Counted from the stretch's first letter, positions 34,649 to 44,977 are shown. The stretch is DNA of 64,000 nt from Planctellipticum variicoloris (GCF_030622045.1 NZ_CP130886.1:2183557-2247556), one strand, 5' to 3'. Notes: generated by a model not told the origin, from the letters alone. A program made the numbers and translations.

Positions 34649-36079
34649 TCAGGGGCCGGAGCGAACTCCGAAGTGACCCCGCGCCTTGATGACCTCGGCG
34701 ACCGCATTCGGCACCATCGTCTCCCAGTCGGAATCCCCGCCGGCGATCTTCTGCAGCACGTCGCGCGAGAAGATCGACAGGTACTGATCCTGAAAGTTGC
34801 TGAGCTGTTCGATACAGCCGCGCTCGACCAGGTATTCGTAAAGCTTTCGCAGATTCGGAGCCACTTCCAGATTCTGCACCGCGGTCAGTTCGCCGGTCGC
34901 CGGATCCAGCAGCGGATAGATATAGAGCTTCAGATCATTCTTGAACAACCGCCCGAACGACTCCAGAATGCCCCCTTCCAGACGCGTGTACCATTTCTCG
35001 TCAAACAGCTCGCGCAAGCTCGCCGCGCCCATCGTGAGCCCGATCCGCTTCTTCGTGTAACGCGACAGGTACGCCGCCAGCCGGTAGTACTCGAAGTAAT
35101 TCGAAATCAGCACGGTCATGCCGACGGCCGCCAGCAGGTCCACACGCGCCAGAAAGTCCGCGTAGTCCACTTCGCCTCCCCCGGCAAGCAGATTGTTCAT
35201 CGTAATTTCGGTGAACTGGACCACTTCCTCCGGATTCACGCCGGGCTCCTGCGAGAACATGTCGTAGGCGCACCGGAGCATGTCGATGTTCACATGCGTG
35301 ACCGGGCGAAAGCTCCCGCGCTCGACGAGAATCGATTTCTTGTAGAGAACTTCCGACGGCTGCAGCATCGTGCCGTCGGCGGCGAACATCGCCGCATTGC
35401 TCAGTCCGAGCTGGACGAGTTTCAGACTCATCACGCGATTGTCGACATGACGGAACGCGATCCCCGAAAACTCGATCATGTCGATTTCGAGCCGCTGGAC
35501 GCCCAGATGATCCAGCAGCGATTCCAGCAGCCGGTCCGGCTCGTCGGCCAGGTAGAACGCGCCATACAGCAGATTGACGCCCACGATCCCCAGCGCCTCC
35601 TGCTGCAGCGCATTATCGGTGTCGAGCATGCGGACGTGCAGAATCATCTGGCTGAACTGGTCCCGCGGATACGCCTGAAACCGGACTCCCATCCAGCCGT
35701 GACATTCGTTGGTCCCTTTGTAATTCCTCGCCGAGACGGTATCTGCAAAGGCAAAGAACGACGTCTTATCCCCGCGGGCCGCATGCAGTTGCGAGAGCGT
35801 CTGGTCGTACTCGCAGTCGAGCATGCTCTCCAGCCGCTGCCGGCAGACGTACCGCTCGCACTTGCCGTAATACGCGTCGCTCACTGTCATGTCGTAGGCG
35901 GAAATGCTCTTGGCAATGGTCCCCGCCGCTCCGCCGACCCGGAAGAACCAGCGGACAACCTCCTGTCCGGCCCCGATCTCCGCAAACGTCCCGTACCACC
36001 GCGCATCGAGATTGATCCGCAGCGCCTTGTCGCGCGTTTCCAGAGGACGGGGTTGCGGCTCAAGGGCGAGTGTAGCCAC
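34649..36079 (-). CDS. Conserved protein of unknown function, cyanobacteria-like family
   Basis: A 476-residue protein with the conserved opening WYGTFAEIGAGQEVVRWFFRVGGAAGTIAKS and YGKCERYVCRQRLE, found in a family present in cyanobacteria and planctomycetes. Databases variously label it TonB-dependent receptor or nicotinamide-nucleotide adenylyltransferase, but neither a barrel nor a HxGH motif is present. Start: GTG at 36079 has GGAGGAG six bases before it, better than ATG 36112. It follows the response regulator by 55 bases and precedes the hybrid kinase, which suggests a signalling link. No enzymatic motif recognised. Confidence 0.7.
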   Translation of the reverse strand: MATLALEPQPRPLETRDKALRINLDARWYGTFAEIGAGQEVVRWFFRVGGAAGTIAKSISAYDMTVSDAYYGKCERYVCRQRLESMLDCEYDQTLSQLHAARGDKTSFFAFADTVSARNYKGTNECHGWMGVRFQAYPRDQFSQMILHVRMLDTDNALQQEALGIVGVNLLYGAFYLADEPDRLLESLLDHLGVQRLEIDMIEFSGIAFRHVDNRVMSLKLVQLGLSNAAMFAADGTMLQPSEVLYKKSILVERGSFRPVTHVNIDMLRCAYDMFSQEPGVNPEEVVQFTEITMNNLLAGGGEVDYADFLARVDLLAAVGMTVLISNYFEYYRLAAYLSRYTKKRIGLTMGAASLRELFDEKWYTRLEGGILESFGRLFKNDLKLYIYPLLDPATGELTAVQNLEVAPNLRKLYEYLVERGCIEQLSNFQDQYLSIFSRDVLQKIAGGDSDWETMVPNAVAEVIKARGHFGVRSGP

Positions 36080-36134
36080 TGTGTGCTCCTCCAGTCCCGG
36101 ATGTTGACGCATGCAGTTCTGACAGTCTGCCCTG

Positions 36135-36569
36135 CTAAGCCTGCTTCATTGCCGCCTGAGCTTCGCGCAGCGCCCGGTTCTGGTCCGCGAGCGCCTGCTC
36201 AAGCTTCACGATCCGCTCGCCGGCCCGCACGCGCACGTGCAGCTCGTCGCCGTCGAACGGCTTGCTGACAAAGTCGTCAGCTCCCGCCTCCATCCCCTCG
36301 ACGAGATCGTTCTTCTGCGACCGCGCGGTCAGCAGAATCGTGTAAACGTAGCCGGGCTTCGCCGAAGCGCGAATCCGCCGGATCAGTTCCGTCCCGTCCA
36401 GTTCCGGCATCATCCAGTCGCTGATGACGATCTGAAACTCATTCTGTTCGAAGAGCCGCCACGCCTCGGCGCCGTTCATCGCGATCGTCACCTCGTATCC
36501 CCATTTCTGAAGATAGCCCTGCAGGAGACGGCGTGAAACGAGATCGTCGTCCGCAATCAAGACCTTCAT
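36135..36569 (-). CDS. Stand-alone response regulator receiver protein
   Basis: A 144-residue receiver domain: acidic pocket IADDD, phosphoacceptor Asp51 in VISDWMMP, Thr81 in LLTAR and Lys103 in FVSKPF. A short coiled-coil-like tail (about 115-144) follows and no output domain. GGGGAGG is seen before the ATG. The likely donor is the neighbouring hybrid kinase or another kinase; the effect is probably through protein-protein interaction. Confidence 0.9.
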   Translation of the reverse strand: MKVLIADDDLVSRRLLQGYLQKWGYEVTIAMNGAEAWRLFEQNEFQIVISDWMMPELDGTELIRRIRASAKPGYVYTILLTARSQKNDLVEGMEAGADDFVSKPFDGDELHVRVRAGERIVKLEQALADQNRALREAQAAMKQA

Positions 36570-36760
36570 TCACATCCTCCCCGAGGCCCGCGACTTGCGC
36601 CCTGTCATGATCGCTCCCTCGCACAGCGCACACTCGGGATGATCGTTACGGACGCAGGAGGCATTGTAGACCTCGTTCGGCCACAGGAGAATGTCCGCCC
36701 CTCCCGTAAAAGCGTCTTCCGGGCGTTTCGAACAACTACGCATCGGTCTCTGATCCGGCT

Positions 36761-39700
36761 TCAGCCCCGCGATTCGAGGATTCGCAGAATTCCTCGGAGA
36801 GACGCCTGCGCCCTGGTGGGGCGGAGATTCAGCTCGTTTGCCAGTTCACAAACGGCCCTCTCCAGCAGGAAGACATCGAGCAGCGTCCGAATCTCTTCGG
36901 CACTCTGAGTGGCGAACGCGGCATTTCCAACGGCCTTCAGATACGCCGCCAGGTACAGCGCACTGACCCAGCTTGACCAGTAGCCAGCCCACTCCTCAAA
37001 GACTGGCAGCTCTTCTTTCAGAATGATGCCCGTCATCCGGCTCAGCAGAACCGACTGACTGGCGTAGTCGAACGAACGGATCATTCCTGCCACGTCGCGC
37101 AACGGCGAACGCTTGATGCGCCGTTCGCTCAGTCGGTGGGACGGCTCCCCTTCGAAGTCGAGAATCACAAAGTCCTTCCCGGTGAACAGCACCTGTCCCA
37201 GGTGATAGTCGCCGTGGCACCGGATCCGCGATCCGCTCAGCTTGCGGCCGACAATGCTCCGCAGCCGATCCACCAGCGCCTGCTCGGCCTGCAGCAGCTC
37301 CTTCGCATCGTTTTGAGCTTCCTCGGGGAGTTCTTTCAACTTATTGCGGAGCGTGCGTAGCGTCTTCCGGGCCAGTCCCCGCATCCCCTGATAAACCGAT
37401 CGCTGATACAATTCTGAGAACGGTTCCGGCGCGAAATCGGGCTTCTCGGACGACGATGCGAGCGCCAGATGCAACTCCGCCGTCCGCTGACCGAGCAGCG
37501 CGGCCGACTCCAGATAGGAATCGCAGAGCTCCCGCGCCAGCGGTGGGACGGTCTCGCACGTCGCCGTGAAAGTCTCCTGACGCGGCATGTCGGATGCCGC
37601 CGGTCGCTCGGCCCGGCGAGTCGTCAGCACGCGGTCGAAGAACCGATTGACATAGTCGAGCGTGTAGCTCCAGGCGTCTCCCTCGTTCTGCACAAACGCC
37701 TGCAGAATTCCCACCGTCGACGGTTGGCCGGTCGCGTCGATGTACTCCACAGAACCGGCGAGCCGCGGCGAATGGGGGAAGGGCGCCGTCTCCGTCAGGA
37801 ACCGACCGATCTCCAGATCCGGATTCAGGCCGACGTCCAGCCGGCGAAACATCTTCAGCAGCAGTCGATCGCCGTAGAGAATCGTGCTGTTGCTCTGCTC
37901 CGACTTGAGCGCCCGCACGGCCAGATGATCCTCGGCCGGGCCGCGCAGCGACCGGTAGGACCGCAGCGGATGACCGGCAAGTTTTCCGACGCGCCCCGGG
38001 GCCTTGCGGCGTCCGCCGATCAGGTCCAGCATCAGTTGCCCGAGTCCTTCCTCGCCGAAGGCGTCATACAGCAGCCCCGAAATCGCCTCCTTTCCGGCAG
38101 TCACTTCCAGAGACGCCAGAATCGCCGGCGAATTGTCGCCGCGGAGCTGCGCTGCCTGCACTCCGGTGGCGAAGCCGATCGGCAACAGATACGTTTCCGG
38201 CGAATCGTTGACGTAGTCGATCTGCACGAAGACCAGATTGACCTGCGCCGGCATCGCCTGGCTTTCCAGCGGGACCACATCGGCAATCGTCGCACTGCGG
38301 ATCGACCTGTCTGCCCCCGAGAACCAGCGGCGTTTGACGAGCCAGCCGGGCAGCATTTTCGCCAGGGACTCCCGCCCCCTGGAATCCAGCACGTGCTGCC
38401 ACCTGTCTTTCGCCCGCAGGACCGGGAGCTCCTCCGCAGTCTGTACGACGGCGGTCGGCGGTTCGGTGTCCGCCAGCGACGGCTCCCGGCACTGCTGAAT
38501 CGAGAACCAGTAGAAGCTGTATGGCCCGAGCGTCAGCAGGTACGGCAGCTCGCCGATCCGCGGAAACGGCGTCTGCCCGAACAGCTCCGTGGGAGTGCAG
38601 CCGCGAAACTCGGACAGATCCAGTTCGACAAACTGCGAAAACCGGGACAGGTTCGCGACGACCAGAATGGTCTGATGGTCCAGCGCACGGAGATACGCCA
38701 GGACGCGATTGTTCTCCGGCAGAAGAAACTGCAGTGTTCCGCGCGCAAAGACGGCCGACTGCTGCCGCATCGCAATCAATCGCTTCATCCACCAGAAGAG
38801 CGAAAACGGATTTCGCTGCTGCGTCTCCACGTTGACGGCTTCGTAGTGGTACTCGTGGTCGATAATCACGGGCAGATACATCTGCTGCGGATTGCCGCCC
38901 GAGAACCCCGCGTTCCGATCGGGGCTCCACTGCATCGGAGTCCGGACTCCGTTGCGATCGCCCAGATAGATATTGTCCCCCATGCCGATTTCGTCGCCGT
39001 AATAAATCACCGGCGTCCCCGGCAGTGACATCAGAATCGAGTTCAGCAGCTCGATCTGTCGGCGATTGCCCCCCAGCAACGGCGCCAGCCGGCGCCGGAT
39101 CCCCATGTTGATCCTCGCCTGCGGGTTGTGAGCATAGACGCTGTACATGTAGTCCCGCTCCTCGTCGGTGACCATCTCCAGCGTCAACTCATCATGATTT
39201 CTCAGAAACATGAACCACTGGCAGACATCCGGGATCTCCGGCGTCTGCAGCATGATGTCGATGATCGGAAAGCGGTCTTCCATCTGGACCGCCATGAACA
39301 TCCGCGGCATCACCGGAAAATGAAACGCCGCGTGGCATTCGTCCCCGTCGCCGAAGTACGCCACGGCGTCTTCCGGCCACTGATTGGCCTCCGCCAGCAA
39401 CATCCGATCGGGATAGTGCTGATCGACGTACGCCCGGATTTCTTTGAGGATGGCGTGCGTTCCGGGCAAGTTCTCGCAGTTCGTTCCGTCGCGCTCGCAC
39501 AGGTACGGCACCGCATCCAGCCGCAGGCCGTCGACCCCCATCGACAGCCAGTGATTGAGCACCTGGTACACCTCCCGCATGACGTCGGGATTCTCAAAAT
39601 TCAAATCGGGCTGATGACTGTAGAAGCGGTGCCAGTAGTAGGCGTCGGCGACCGGATCCCAGCTCCAGTTCGAGTGCTCGAAGTCTTTGAAGATGATCCG

Positions 39701-40222
39701 GGCGTCCTTGTACTTCTCCGGCGAATCGCTCCAGACGTAGAAGTCGCGGTGGCGACTGCCGGGCTTGCTCCGCCGGGCGCGCTGGAACCAGGGATGCTGA
39801 TCCGACGTGTGGTTCAGCACGAGTTCGACAATCACTTTCAACCCGCGGTCATGGGCCGCCCGCAGAAACGCTTTGAAGTCCTGCAGCGTGCCATAACTGG
39901 GATTGATGCTCGTATAGTCGGCGATGTCGTAGCCGTCGTCCCGCAACGGCGACGGAAAGAATGGCAGCAGCCAGATCGCGGTCGCCCCCAGATCCTGGAT
40001 GTAATCCAGTTTGCTCGTCAGCCCGCGAAAATCGCCGACGCCGTCGGCCGTCGAATCGCAGAACGCGCGAACGTGGACCTGGTAGACGACGGCGTCCTTG
40101 TACCAGTGCAGATGGGGATCCTTCGCCAATTGGTCGTCTCCCGTCGCTTCGCCGATCCGTCGTTCGGGATGCTTTGAGTCTTCCCGGACAGAACCGCTGT
40201 TTCGAAAGTTGCATCGGCTCAT
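36761..40222 (-). CDS. treS: Trehalose synthase-maltokinase fusion (TreS-Mak)
   Basis: A product of 1153 residues. The N-terminal GH13 domain has YKDAVVYQVHVRAF, GVDGLRLDAVPYL (nucleophile Asp), MLLAEANQWPEDA (acid Glu) and FLRNHDELTLE, as in trehalose synthase / maltose glucosyltransferase. The C-terminal part (after about residue 600) is a maltokinase-type kinase with IRCHGDYHLGQVLF and VILDFEGEP. The fusion would convert trehalose to maltose and then to maltose-1-phosphate, feeding glucan synthesis by GlgE, which is not in this window. The start is uncertain: ATG 40222 is used, but a TTG near 40129 preceded by GGGAG would start at the conserved AKDPHLHWYKD. Confidence 0.92.
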   Translation of the reverse strand: MSRCNFRNSGSVREDSKHPERRIGEATGDDQLAKDPHLHWYKDAVVYQVHVRAFCDSTADGVGDFRGLTSKLDYIQDLGATAIWLLPFFPSPLRDDGYDIADYTSINPSYGTLQDFKAFLRAAHDRGLKVIVELVLNHTSDQHPWFQRARRSKPGSRHRDFYVWSDSPEKYKDARIIFKDFEHSNWSWDPVADAYYWHRFYSHQPDLNFENPDVMREVYQVLNHWLSMGVDGLRLDAVPYLCERDGTNCENLPGTHAILKEIRAYVDQHYPDRMLLAEANQWPEDAVAYFGDGDECHAAFHFPVMPRMFMAVQMEDRFPIIDIMLQTPEIPDVCQWFMFLRNHDELTLEMVTDEERDYMYSVYAHNPQARINMGIRRRLAPLLGGNRRQIELLNSILMSLPGTPVIYYGDEIGMGDNIYLGDRNGVRTPMQWSPDRNAGFSGGNPQQMYLPVIIDHEYHYEAVNVETQQRNPFSLFWWMKRLIAMRQQSAVFARGTLQFLLPENNRVLAYLRALDHQTILVVANLSRFSQFVELDLSEFRGCTPTELFGQTPFPRIGELPYLLTLGPYSFYWFSIQQCREPSLADTEPPTAVVQTAEELPVLRAKDRWQHVLDSRGRESLAKMLPGWLVKRRWFSGADRSIRSATIADVVPLESQAMPAQVNLVFVQIDYVNDSPETYLLPIGFATGVQAAQLRGDNSPAILASLEVTAGKEAISGLLYDAFGEEGLGQLMLDLIGGRRKAPGRVGKLAGHPLRSYRSLRGPAEDHLAVRALKSEQSNSTILYGDRLLLKMFRRLDVGLNPDLEIGRFLTETAPFPHSPRLAGSVEYIDATGQPSTVGILQAFVQNEGDAWSYTLDYVNRFFDRVLTTRRAERPAASDMPRQETFTATCETVPPLARELCDSYLESAALLGQRTAELHLALASSSEKPDFAPEPFSELYQRSVYQGMRGLARKTLRTLRNKLKELPEEAQNDAKELLQAEQALVDRLRSIVGRKLSGSRIRCHGDYHLGQVLFTGKDFVILDFEGEPSHRLSERRIKRSPLRDVAGMIRSFDYASQSVLLSRMTGIILKEELPVFEEWAGYWSSWVSALYLAAYLKAVGNAAFATQSAEEIRTLLDVFLLERAVCELANELNLRPTRAQASLRGILRILESRG

Positions 40223-40538
40223 TTCGCAAGCATCCGCCAACAGATGACAGACGCGTCGATCGAGTTTTGAACTCAGTCAGTATAGTCGTGACGACCAGTA
40301 CGCACGCGCAAAAGACGCATTTCCTGCAGGCACCCGAATGTCCAGTCAATGGCCCGTCAGGGCATGTGCAGTCCAATGCCGTGCGGCCTGCTCCGCAGGG
40401 ATGACCGCCGCCGGCATGACGACCTGCCGAATCAAATCCCGGGAATCCTCCGGCACGCATGACGTCGTCGCACGGCTCGGCTATTCTCAGCCTCAGGTCT
40501 CGACAACTCCCCCGGCGAAACTTCTTGTGGAGCCCCCG
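40223..40538. other. Divergent intergenic region between treS and pgm
   Basis: No gene is supported. It must hold the promoters of both genes. A TATACT sequence around 40280-40290, read on the minus strand, could be a -10 box, but the matching -35 box is poor. Confidence 0.4.
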
Positions 40539-42188
40539 ATGTCCCTGCATCCCCTGGCCGGCCAACCCGCCCCCCGCGACATGCTGATCGACGTCGCTCG
40601 ACTCCTCGCCGAATACTCCGACCGATCCCCTGACCTGTCCGATCCGACGCAGCTTGTCAGCTTCGGCACCAGCGGCCACCGGGGGACGTCCCTCAACGGG
40701 TCATTCACCGAAGCTCACATCGCTGCCATTACCCAGGCGATCGTCGAATACCGCTCCGCCGCCGGGATCACGGGGCCGCTCTATCTCGGCAAGGACACGC
40801 ACGCCCTCTCCGGACCGGCCCAGTCCACCGCCCTGGAAGTCCTCGCCGCCAACGGCGTGGAGACGGTTTTCCAAGCCGACGATGGTTTTACGCCGACGCC
40901 AGTCATCTCGCATGCCATCCTGGGACACAACCGCGGTCGGACGACGGGCCTGGCGGATGGAATCGTCATCACGCCGTCTCACAATCCTCCGGAAGATGGC
41001 GGCTTCAAGTACAACCCGACCAATGGCGGCCCCGCCGATACCGATATCACCCAGAAGGTTCAGGACCGCGCCAACGAGATTCTGCGTGGCGGAAATTCGG
41101 CGGTCAGGCGAATTCCTTATTCGGCGGCATTGCTGGCGTCCACATCGCACGCCCGCAATCTGGTGACCGGCTACGTCGAAGACCTCGGTTCCGTAGTCGA
41201 CATGGATGCCATCCGCTCGGCCGGCCTCAAGCTGGGCGTCGACCCGCTCGGTGGCGCGTCACTGGAATACTGGCAACCGATCGCGGACCGCTACGGCCTC
41301 GACATCACCATCGTCAACGACCGCGTTGACCCCGCCTTCGGCTTTATGACTGTCGACCGCGACGGAAAAATCCGCATGGATTGCTCCAGCGAGTACGCCA
41401 TGGCCGGGCTGGTCCGGCTCAAGGACCGGTTCGATATCGCCTTCGGCAACGACCCCGACGCCGACCGGCATGGCATCGTCACCCGTTCCGCCGGGCTGCT
41501 GAATCCGAATCACTATCTGGCCGTCGCGATCCGTTATCTCTTCACTCATCGTCCCGACTGGCCGCAGACAGCGGCCGTCGGCAAGACCCTCGTCAGCAGC
41601 GCCCTGATTGACCGGGTCGTCGCTTCGCTCGGCCGAACATTGTGCGAAGTCCCTGTCGGCTTCAAATGGTTCGTCGACGGCCTGTTCCAGGGCACGCTGG
41701 GCTTCGGCGGCGAAGAGAGCGCCGGCGCCAGCTTTCTACGTCGCGACGGTGGCGTCTGGTCCACCGACAAGGACGGCCTGATCCTGGCTCTGCTCGCCGC
41801 GGAAATGACCGCCGTCACCGGCAAAGACCCCGGCCAGCATTTCCGGGAAATCGCAGCGCAATTCGGCGAACCCTGCTATACGCGCATCGACCAGCCTGCC
41901 ACGCCGCAGCAGAAGTCGGTTCTCAAGAAGCTCTCTCCCGCAGCCGTCACCGCCGCCACGCTGGCCGGTGACCCCATCACGGCGAGGCTGACCAGCGCGC
42001 CGGGCAACGGCGCCGCCATCGGCGGACTGAAGGTCACATCCGACTTCGGCTGGTTCGCCGCCCGCCCTTCGGGAACGGAGAACATTTACAAAATCTACGC
42101 CGAGAGCTTCCGCGACGCCGCCCACCTGCACCGCATCGTGACCGAGGCCGCCGAAATCGTCACCGCGGCGCTGAATGCCTCGGTGTGA
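40539..42188 (+). CDS. pgm: Phosphoglucomutase (alpha-D-glucose phosphate-specific)
   Basis: A 549-residue enzyme that interconverts glucose-1-phosphate and glucose-6-phosphate. It has [10 protein letters not shown] near the N-terminus, the phosphoserine loop [12 protein letters not shown] (Ser147), the magnesium loop [11 protein letters not shown] and the phosphate-binding [12 protein letters not shown]. Length equals E. coli Pgm (546). ATG 40539 with GTGGAG eight bases before it was preferred to the longer open frame. It faces away from the TreS-Mak gene; both act in glucan/trehalose metabolism. Confidence 0.95.
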   Translation: MSLHPLAGQPAPRDMLIDVARLLAEYSDRSPDLSDPTQLVSFGTSGHRGTSLNGSFTEAHIAAITQAIVEYRSAAGITGPLYLGKDTHALSGPAQSTALEVLAANGVETVFQADDGFTPTPVISHAILGHNRGRTTGLADGIVITPSHNPPEDGGFKYNPTNGGPADTDITQKVQDRANEILRGGNSAVRRIPYSAALLASTSHARNLVTGYVEDLGSVVDMDAIRSAGLKLGVDPLGGASLEYWQPIADRYGLDITIVNDRVDPAFGFMTVDRDGKIRMDCSSEYAMAGLVRLKDRFDIAFGNDPDADRHGIVTRSAGLLNPNHYLAVAIRYLFTHRPDWPQTAAVGKTLVSSALIDRVVASLGRTLCEVPVGFKWFVDGLFQGTLGFGGEESAGASFLRRDGGVWSTDKDGLILALLAAEMTAVTGKDPGQHFREIAAQFGEPCYTRIDQPATPQQKSVLKKLSPAAVTAATLAGDPITARLTSAPGNGAAIGGLKVTSDFGWFAARPSGTENIYKIYAESFRDAAHLHRIVTEAAEIVTAALNASV

Positions 42189-42215
42189 CGCGGATCCAGA
42201 AAGGAAGAGTATTTC

Positions 42216-42418
42216 ACCGCGGAGGCGCGGAGGACGCGGAGAAGAAATCCGGAGAGTGAAAAGTGAGTATTGAGTAGTGATAAGTGCAAAGTGAAGGAGA
42301 ATGGAATTCGCGAATCAGCGACATTTCTTCCCTTTTGCACTGCTCACTTTTCAATACTCACTTTTCACTTTCCGGCCTCTTCACCTGCATTTCTCCGCGT
42401 CCTCCGCGCCTCCGCGGT
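42216..42418. repeat. 203-bp inverted repeat between convergent genes
   Basis: The outer arms, 42216-42243 and 42391-42418, are a perfect 28-bp inverted repeat built on CCGCGGAGGCGCGGAGG. The inner arms, 42249-42291 and 42332-42375, are a second, imperfect pair built on AGTGAAAAGTGAGTATTGA. The loop is about 40 bases. The element fills the space between pgm and the beta-propeller gene. No transposase or open frame is inside. Confidence 0.8.
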
Positions 42419-42446
42419 AAAACTTCTTCTTCGCTTTCCGCAGAAC

Positions 42447-43340
42447 TCAAACCGCTTCATCCAGCCGCACCACCCGTCCGCCGCGGAAGCCGCAGATCAG
42501 GCTCTCTCCCAGTGGGAAAATCCGCAGCGCCTGCACATCGTCGGGCGCCGTCGCCAGCCAGCGGAGCGAGCCGTCCGCTCCCAGCCGGGCCAGGTGCCGC
42601 TCCAGCGTCGCCGCGGCCAGGCCATCTTTGCGAAAGGTCGTGCTCACCAGGCTGGCGGTCCCTTCCAGCACCCAGGATCCCGTCGGCGTCCCGCCGCCGT
42701 TGAAGACCTGGATTCCGTGCGCATAGCCGGCCAGATAGTTGAACTTGCCGTCTCCCGTCACCGCGAGATCGCCGATCGTCGACCAGAGCGTCTGGCTCCA
42801 GGCCACTTCGCCTCGCAGGTCGAAACGGGCCAGGTAACCGTATTCCGCCGCGGCCACCAGTTCGGGTTCCGTCACGAGAAAGCGGAGATGCCGCAGCGGC
42901 CGCACCGACTCAAACTTGCAGAGCTGTTTGTTGGCCGAGGTATAGATGGCATTGGTGCCGTCGGCCAGGCCGACCGCGACGTGCGTGCCGAACGGGGCCA
43001 TCGCGACACCCAGAATCGCATCGGGCAGTTCCCGCATCCAGGCGAGCTGCAGCGGCCGTTCGAACCAGCCGATCGTCCGTTCGTTTAACACGACGACCGC
43101 CGCTTCTCCGTCGTCGCTCAGCGCCACTCGGGACGGCGTTTCCGCCAGCCGGATCAGCGACTGGAGCCGACCGAGACGGTCCAGCAGGTAGAGTCCGCCC
43201 GACGTATCTGCAATCAGGATCTCGCCCGACTCGCGGGCGAACTGCAGGTCGGCCAGCGGGGCGTCGGCCGCATAGGACCAGCGCTGTGTGGGCGTCGAAC
43301 CGCGCGCGTCACGCAGCCAGTCTGGTCGCAGTTCGCTCAT
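42447..43340 (-). CDS. Beta-propeller (WD40/PQQ-like) protein
   Basis: A 297-residue protein without a signal peptide, composed of short repeats with alternating hydrophobic residues and GxLYLLD, GTNAIY, GYLARFD, GIQVFNG and GRVVRLDEA motifs, typical of a propeller. It could bind a protein or small molecule. Its ATG overlaps the stop of the S41 protease gene by four bases, so it is coupled to that gene. Confidence 0.7.
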   Translation of the reverse strand: MSELRPDWLRDARGSTPTQRWSYAADAPLADLQFARESGEILIADTSGGLYLLDRLGRLQSLIRLAETPSRVALSDDGEAAVVVLNERTIGWFERPLQLAWMRELPDAILGVAMAPFGTHVAVGLADGTNAIYTSANKQLCKFESVRPLRHLRFLVTEPELVAAAEYGYLARFDLRGEVAWSQTLWSTIGDLAVTGDGKFNYLAGYAHGIQVFNGGGTPTGSWVLEGTASLVSTTFRKDGLAAATLERHLARLGADGSLRWLATAPDDVQALRIFPLGESLICGFRGGRVVRLDEAV

Positions 43341-44977
43341 CGCCGCGCCAGTTGCTTCTTCAGGGCGTTGAGCCCCGCCTCGATATCGCTATCGGAATTC
43401 GGATCGATGGCGCCCCGATACGCGGTCGTCGTCTGCGGGGCCGGTTCCGGCACGACGACGTCCGGCTGGAAGCCGATCTTGCCGAACGTATTGCCCGTCG
43501 GCGAGTAGAACTTCGCCGTCGTCAGCCGCAGCCCGGTCTCACCCCGGCCCATGTGAATCGTCTGCACGGACCACTTTCCATATGTCTTGCGTCCGACCAG
43601 CTCGCCCCGGTGGTGATCGTGAATCGCCCCGGCGACAATTTCGCTGGCGCTGGCGCTGTCGCCGTCGACGAGCACCACCAGCGGCATATTCCACGTTCCT
43701 TCGCGGCGAGCCGAGTAGGACGAATTCGAATCGGAAGTTCGGCCTTTGGTCGAAACCAGCACGCCGTCCGCGATGAACCGATCCAGCACTTCGACCGCAA
43801 CGTCCAGAAGTCCGCCGGGATTGCCTCGCAGATCCCAGATCAGCGCCCGCATTCCTTCGCGATGCAGCTTGAAGAGGGCCGCGTCGAGCTCTTCCGTCGT
43901 ATTCTTCTGGAAGCCGGTCATCTTGATGTAGCCGACGCCGTTTGCCGTATCGATGATTTTCGCGACCGGAATGCTCTTTACTTTGACGGCCCGACGGACC
44001 AGCGTGGTGTCCCGGACGTCGCCGGCCGGCGACGTCAACTGCAGCCTGACCCGCGATCCGCTCTGGCCCTGCATGACGGAGGCGGCTTCGTCGATCGACA
44101 TGTTCCGGCAGTCGACTCCATCAATCGCGGTGATGATGTCCCCGGTCCGGCACCCGCCTTCTTCAGCGGGGCTTTCCGGCAGTACGTTCATCAGACGCAG
44201 CCCCTTGCCCATGTCCCCCTTCATCTCGACTCCAATCCCGACGAACTCGCCGGCGATGTTGTCGAACAGATCCCGACGACGGCCGGGCGTCAGGTAGCTG
44301 CTGTATTCGTCGAGCGAATTGCACGCTCCAAACACGTATTCCATCACGACGGGAGTCGCTTCGAGTCCCAGTTCCCGTCGACACAGCTCGCAGACGTCCA
44401 GAACCAATCGGCGAGTGGCATCCGGCGTCGAAACCGGTTTGTTCCAATACTGTTCGACCAGTACGCTCCGCACCCGACGGGTCTGTTCAGGAGTCGCCCG
44501 TGGCAGATTCCTTTGCAGGAATTTGTCATTGCTCAACGCCAGATAGAGGCTCTCGGTTCCGTGAGCCAGTAGCGACGTCGATGAAATCGAATCGACATAC
44601 CGCTGTCGGATTGCCAGCAGCAATTCCTCCAGGTGCGCCATCGCTTCATTCGAGGGGAGTGCGACCATTTCGGCCACAAAGCTCTGGTCCGAATAGCGGC
44701 GCTCGATCGAAAACTGACCCTTGGACCGCCGCAACGCCTTCTGCAGCGACTCGCTCGTCGGCCATTCTTTGAGATTCGACTCGTAGAATTCGACGGCCTC
44801 AAGCCACTTGCGAGCCTTTTCGAGCTCGACTCCCGTGCTGAGGGCCTGGCGTTCGTCAGCAGATCTGGCGACGTCCCGATCCGCGGCGAAACTGCCGGCG
44901 CTCGACCACGCACTGAGGCAGCAGAACAGCAGCGACGCCCGCAACAGGACGCGAACGGAGAATTGCAGCGCAAACAT
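43337..44977 (-). CDS. Secreted C-terminal processing protease (S41, PDZ)
   Basis: A 546-residue exported protease. Signal peptide to about residue 30; then a helical region, a PDZ domain (EFVGIGVEMKGDMGKGL to LPESPAEEGGCRTGDIITAIDG), and the S41 catalytic part with the nucleophile serine in DGDSASASEIVAGA and the general base lysine in GRKTYGKW. CTP proteases trim or degrade envelope proteins. ATG 44977 with GAGGGAG upstream marks the signal peptide start; the frame is open to 45112. A good promoter lies at 45139-45167. Confidence 0.92.
   Translation of the reverse strand: MFALQFSVRVLLRASLLFCCLSAWSSAGSFAADRDVARSADERQALSTGVELEKARKWLEAVEFYESNLKEWPTSESLQKALRRSKGQFSIERRYSDQSFVAEMVALPSNEAMAHLEELLLAIRQRYVDSISSTSLLAHGTESLYLALSNDKFLQRNLPRATPEQTRRVRSVLVEQYWNKPVSTPDATRRLVLDVCELCRRELGLEATPVVMEYVFGACNSLDEYSSYLTPGRRRDLFDNIAGEFVGIGVEMKGDMGKGLRLMNVLPESPAEEGGCRTGDIITAIDGVDCRNMSIDEAASVMQGQSGSRVRLQLTSPAGDVRDTTLVRRAVKVKSIPVAKIIDTANGVGYIKMTGFQKNTTEELDAALFKLHREGMRALIWDLRGNPGGLLDVAVEVLDRFIADGVLVSTKGRTSDSNSSYSARREGTWNMPLVVLVDGDSASASEIVAGAIHDHHRGELVGRKTYGKWSVQTIHMGRGETGLRLTTAKFYSPTGNTFGKIGFQPDVVVPEPAPQTTTAYRGAIDPNSDSDIEAGLNALKKQLARR

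Noticed and set aside
40270-40300. Promoter for treS with TATACT
   Set aside because: The -10 is good, but the best -35 (TTGCGC) is 21 bases away; too weak to annotate as a feature.
42216-42418. CRISPR array or insertion sequence
   Set aside because: Repeats are inverted, not spaced direct repeats, and there is no transposase reading frame.
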